A stretch of 6,853 nt of DNA from Acidimicrobiia bacterium (GTDB lineage: Bacteria; Actinomycetota; Acidimicrobiia; IMCC26256; BP-133). This document shows, piece by piece, positions 5,134 through 6,853 of this stretch; position 1 is the stretch's first letter, and the number at the start of each line of letters is the position of its first letter. The notes below the pieces were generated by a model, which had not been told where the DNA came from, did not search any database, and worked only from the letters and a program-made list of their open reading frames with translations. The stretch is from assembly GCA_025923175.1 (NCBI GenBank), contig JAICGL010000219.1, positions 1-6,853 on the forward strand. The letters run 5' to 3'. The position numbers and the translations under genes are program-made.

Positions 5134-6853
5134 GGCGCCACCTTCTCCACTGTGGACGTGCCGACGCCCTTGCGAACGACGAAGCGCACCGGGACGCGGG
5201 CCGCCAGTTCGCTGACGTGGGTGACGACTCCCACCATGCGGCCGCTCTGACCGAGGTTCTCGATCGTGGCGGCGACGACGTCGAGCGTCTCGGGGTCGAG
5301 CGTGCCGAAACCCTCGTCGAGGAAGATGGCGTCGAGGCGGGGGGCGCCGTCGGCGGCCAGGTTGCGGATCTGCTGCGACAGGGCCAGCGCCAGTGCCAGG
5401 GAAGCCTGGAAGGTCTCGCCGCCGGAGAGGGTACGGGCGGGACGCCGCTCGTCGGCGTTGGCGTGGTCGATGACGACGAACTCCTTCTCGCCGACGGCCA
5501 GGGAGAACTGGTCGCCGGTCAGCTGGCGCAGGATCTCCGACGCGTCGACCGTCAGTACGCCGAGAGCCTCGGCCACGAGCCACTCGGGGAAGCGGTCGGC
5601 CCGGAGGAGCTGCCCGAGGAGTTTGGCGACGTCGGCGTCCTCGTCGAGGCCCGCCCGGGTCTCCCGCAGCTTCTCGGCCTGTTCCATGGCGGTTTCGATC
5701 TCGGCGACGGTGTGGGCGGCGCCCGTCGCCGCGCTGGCCGCTGCCGAGACGATCGCCATGATGTCGGCGCCGCCGGGCAGGCGAACACCGACTGCTTCGA
5801 GGGCGGTGTGCAGCTTGCTCAGCATCTCGGCCCTGGTCCGTGCGTGGGCTTCGGCGGCCGCACGCTCGTCGTCCGCCGCTTTCTGCTGGGTGGGGACGAG
5901 CGCCTGCGCCCAGGCGGCGAGGGCCTCCCAGTCGGTGAGGACGTCGCGGTTGCCGGCGGGCGGCGGAGCGAGCGCGGTGACCGTGTCGCGCTGTTCGGTG
6001 AATTCGTTGCGGGCCCGCTGGGCGGCGGTGTCGAGTTGGGCCATGGCGGCCTTGGCCATCTCGACACCTTCCAGTGCATCGGTCTCGGCCGCCTGCGCCT
6101 GCTTGACGGCGTTCTCCGCCTCAGCGACCTGGCCGATGAGAGCGTCGAGTGCGGCTACGTCGGGATGAGCCTCCACCGGCCCGGCCAGCTTGGCGCGCTG
6201 GTCGCCCAGGGTTTCGAGACGGGCGATCGTGCCGGCCAGCTGCTTTTCGATGGCGGTGTGTTCGGCTCGGGACCGCGCCAGGGCCTGTTCGCGTTCGTCG
6301 ACCAGGCGTTTGGCGTCGGCGACGGCCGCGACGGGCGCACGGTCGGGCAGCCGTTGGACCGTCTGCTCACACACCGGGCATGGTTCGCCGGGGACCAGCG
6401 TCTCGGTCAACGAGTGGGCGAGATGCTGACGGCGCAGGGCTTCGAGCGCCTCGGCGGCTTCGCGGGCTGCCGTGCCGGCGGATGCGAACACCGCCTGCAG
6501 CCGGGTTTCCGCGTCGGCCTGTTCCTTGTGGGTCGCCTCGGCGGACTCGATCGCGGCAATGCACTGGGCCAGTTCGTCGTGGGCGCCACGGGTGGCCCGC
6601 AACTCGGCGAGGTCCGGCAAGGGCTGGCGAGCGTTCACCGCGGCCCTGCGGGCGGCGCCGGCCTCCGTGAGGGTTGCGGTGGCACCGTCGAGCGCCGCCT
6701 GCGCCTCGCGGTGCCGCTCCGCGAAGGTCCGGATCGACTCGGGTACCGCGATGCTCTGCAGGCGTTGCACCCACTCCGTCGCTTCGTTGGCACGGCCGAG
6801 GGCGGCTTGCTGCTTGGCGGCCAGGTCGGCCAGGACCGGTTGGGCTGCTTCGA
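5130..6853 (-). CDS. sbcC: SbcC/Rad50-like DNA repair ATPase, C-terminal part
   Basis: The frame is open from the right edge to a TGA at 5130-5132, giving 573 residues of a protein that is usually about 1000 long. The N-terminal Walker A half is outside the window. From the N-terminal side there is a coiled coil, then the zinc hook EPCPVCEQ (CxxC codons at 6369-6380), through which two SbcC molecules join. A second long coiled coil rich in Ala, Glu and Arg follows. The C-terminal ATPase lobe has the ABC signature LSGGETF (5409-5429), Walker B AIFLDEGFGTLD (5295-5330) and the switch histidine in VVTHVSEL (around 5214-5225). With SbcD/Mre11 it forms a complex that opens and trims DNA ends and hairpins. 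The signature Q-A-S-L-ALALALSQQI following LSGGE is typical of SbcC. The residue at the right edge is Glu within the first coiled coil. SbcD is expected just beyond the edge. It is translationally coupled to the NurA-like gene. Confidence 0.93.
   Translation of the reverse strand, partial: EAAQPVLADLAAKQQAALGRANEATEWVQRLQSIAVPESIRTFAERHREAQAALDGATATLTEAGAARRAAVNARQPLPDLAELRATRGAHDELAQCIAAIESAEATHKEQADAETRLQAVFASAGTAAREAAEALEALRRQHLAHSLTETLVPGEPCPVCEQTVQRLPDRAPVAAVADAKRLVDEREQALARSRAEHTAIEKQLAGTIARLETLGDQRAKLAGPVEAHPDVAALDALIGQVAEAENAVKQAQAAETDALEGVEMAKAAMAQLDTAAQRARNEFTEQRDTVTALAPPPAGNRDVLTDWEALAAWAQALVPTQQKAADDERAAAEAHARTRAEMLSKLHTALEAVGVRLPGGADIMAIVSAAASAATGAAHTVAEIETAMEQAEKLRETRAGLDEDADVAKLLGQLLRADRFPEWLVAEALGVLTVDASEILRQLTGDQFSLAVGEKEFVVIDHANADERRPARTLSGGETFQASLALALALSQQIRNLAADGAPRLDAIFLDEGFGTLDPETLDVVAATIENLGQSGRMVGVVTHVSELAARVPVRFVVRKGVGTSTVEKVAP

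Noticed and set aside
5266..6168. 300-residue plus-strand open frame inside sbcC
   Set aside because: It is a Ser/Ala-rich antisense shadow of the SbcC coiled coil and ATPase lobe, whose motifs are clear on the minus strand.
6369..6380. CPVC as a zinc-finger or metal-regulatory protein
   Set aside because: It lies between coiled coils in SbcC at the expected zinc-hook position.

Overview
The window is about 6.9 kb of high-GC DNA (roughly 70 % GC by eye, with strong G/C bias at third codon positions). It suggests an actinobacterium. The reasons are the base composition, frequent GTG starts, weak or absent Shine-Dalgarno sequences, a SigC-type ECF sigma factor and a CopC-CopD fusion. A deep-branching class such as Acidimicrobiia is possible, but this is inference only. 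I see no rRNA, tRNA, CRISPR array, insertion sequence or phage gene.

Layout: (1) Positions 2-1650, plus strand, hold a tight run of three genes. These are the C-terminal part of a YbdK-type glutamate-cysteine ligase (cut by the left edge), an ArfB-type peptidyl-tRNA hydrolase for ribosome rescue, and a small endonuclease/exonuclease/phosphatase-fold enzyme. Each gap is 10 nt. (2) Positions 1647 to about 2183, minus strand, hold an ECF sigma factor. It converges on the phosphatase-fold gene so closely that the two stop codons share bases. (3) Positions about 2184-2486 form the only sizeable non-coding stretch, a divergent regulatory region with an AT-rich island. It holds two copies of a promoter-like GGAAC-N18-GACTA pattern facing the copper gene. 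(4) Positions 2487-4214, plus strand, encode a CopC-CopD copper protein with an additional C-terminal exported domain. (5) Positions 4207-6853, minus strand, hold the C-terminal half of SbcC (Rad50-like, cut by the right edge) and, through a 4-nt GTGA overlap, a NurA-like nuclease gene.

How the genes may work together: the left trio looks like housekeeping and stress functions. The divergent sigma/CopCD pair suggests sigma-controlled copper handling. The SbcC/NurA-like pair looks like a DNA-end-processing operon and recalls the archaeal mre11-rad50-herA-nurA cluster. SbcD/Mre11 would be expected just beyond the right edge. The most interesting points are the SbcC-NurA coupling, the repeated promoter-like pattern upstream of a possibly leaderless copCD, and a sigma-factor gene whose homologous N-terminus has no ordinary start codon.
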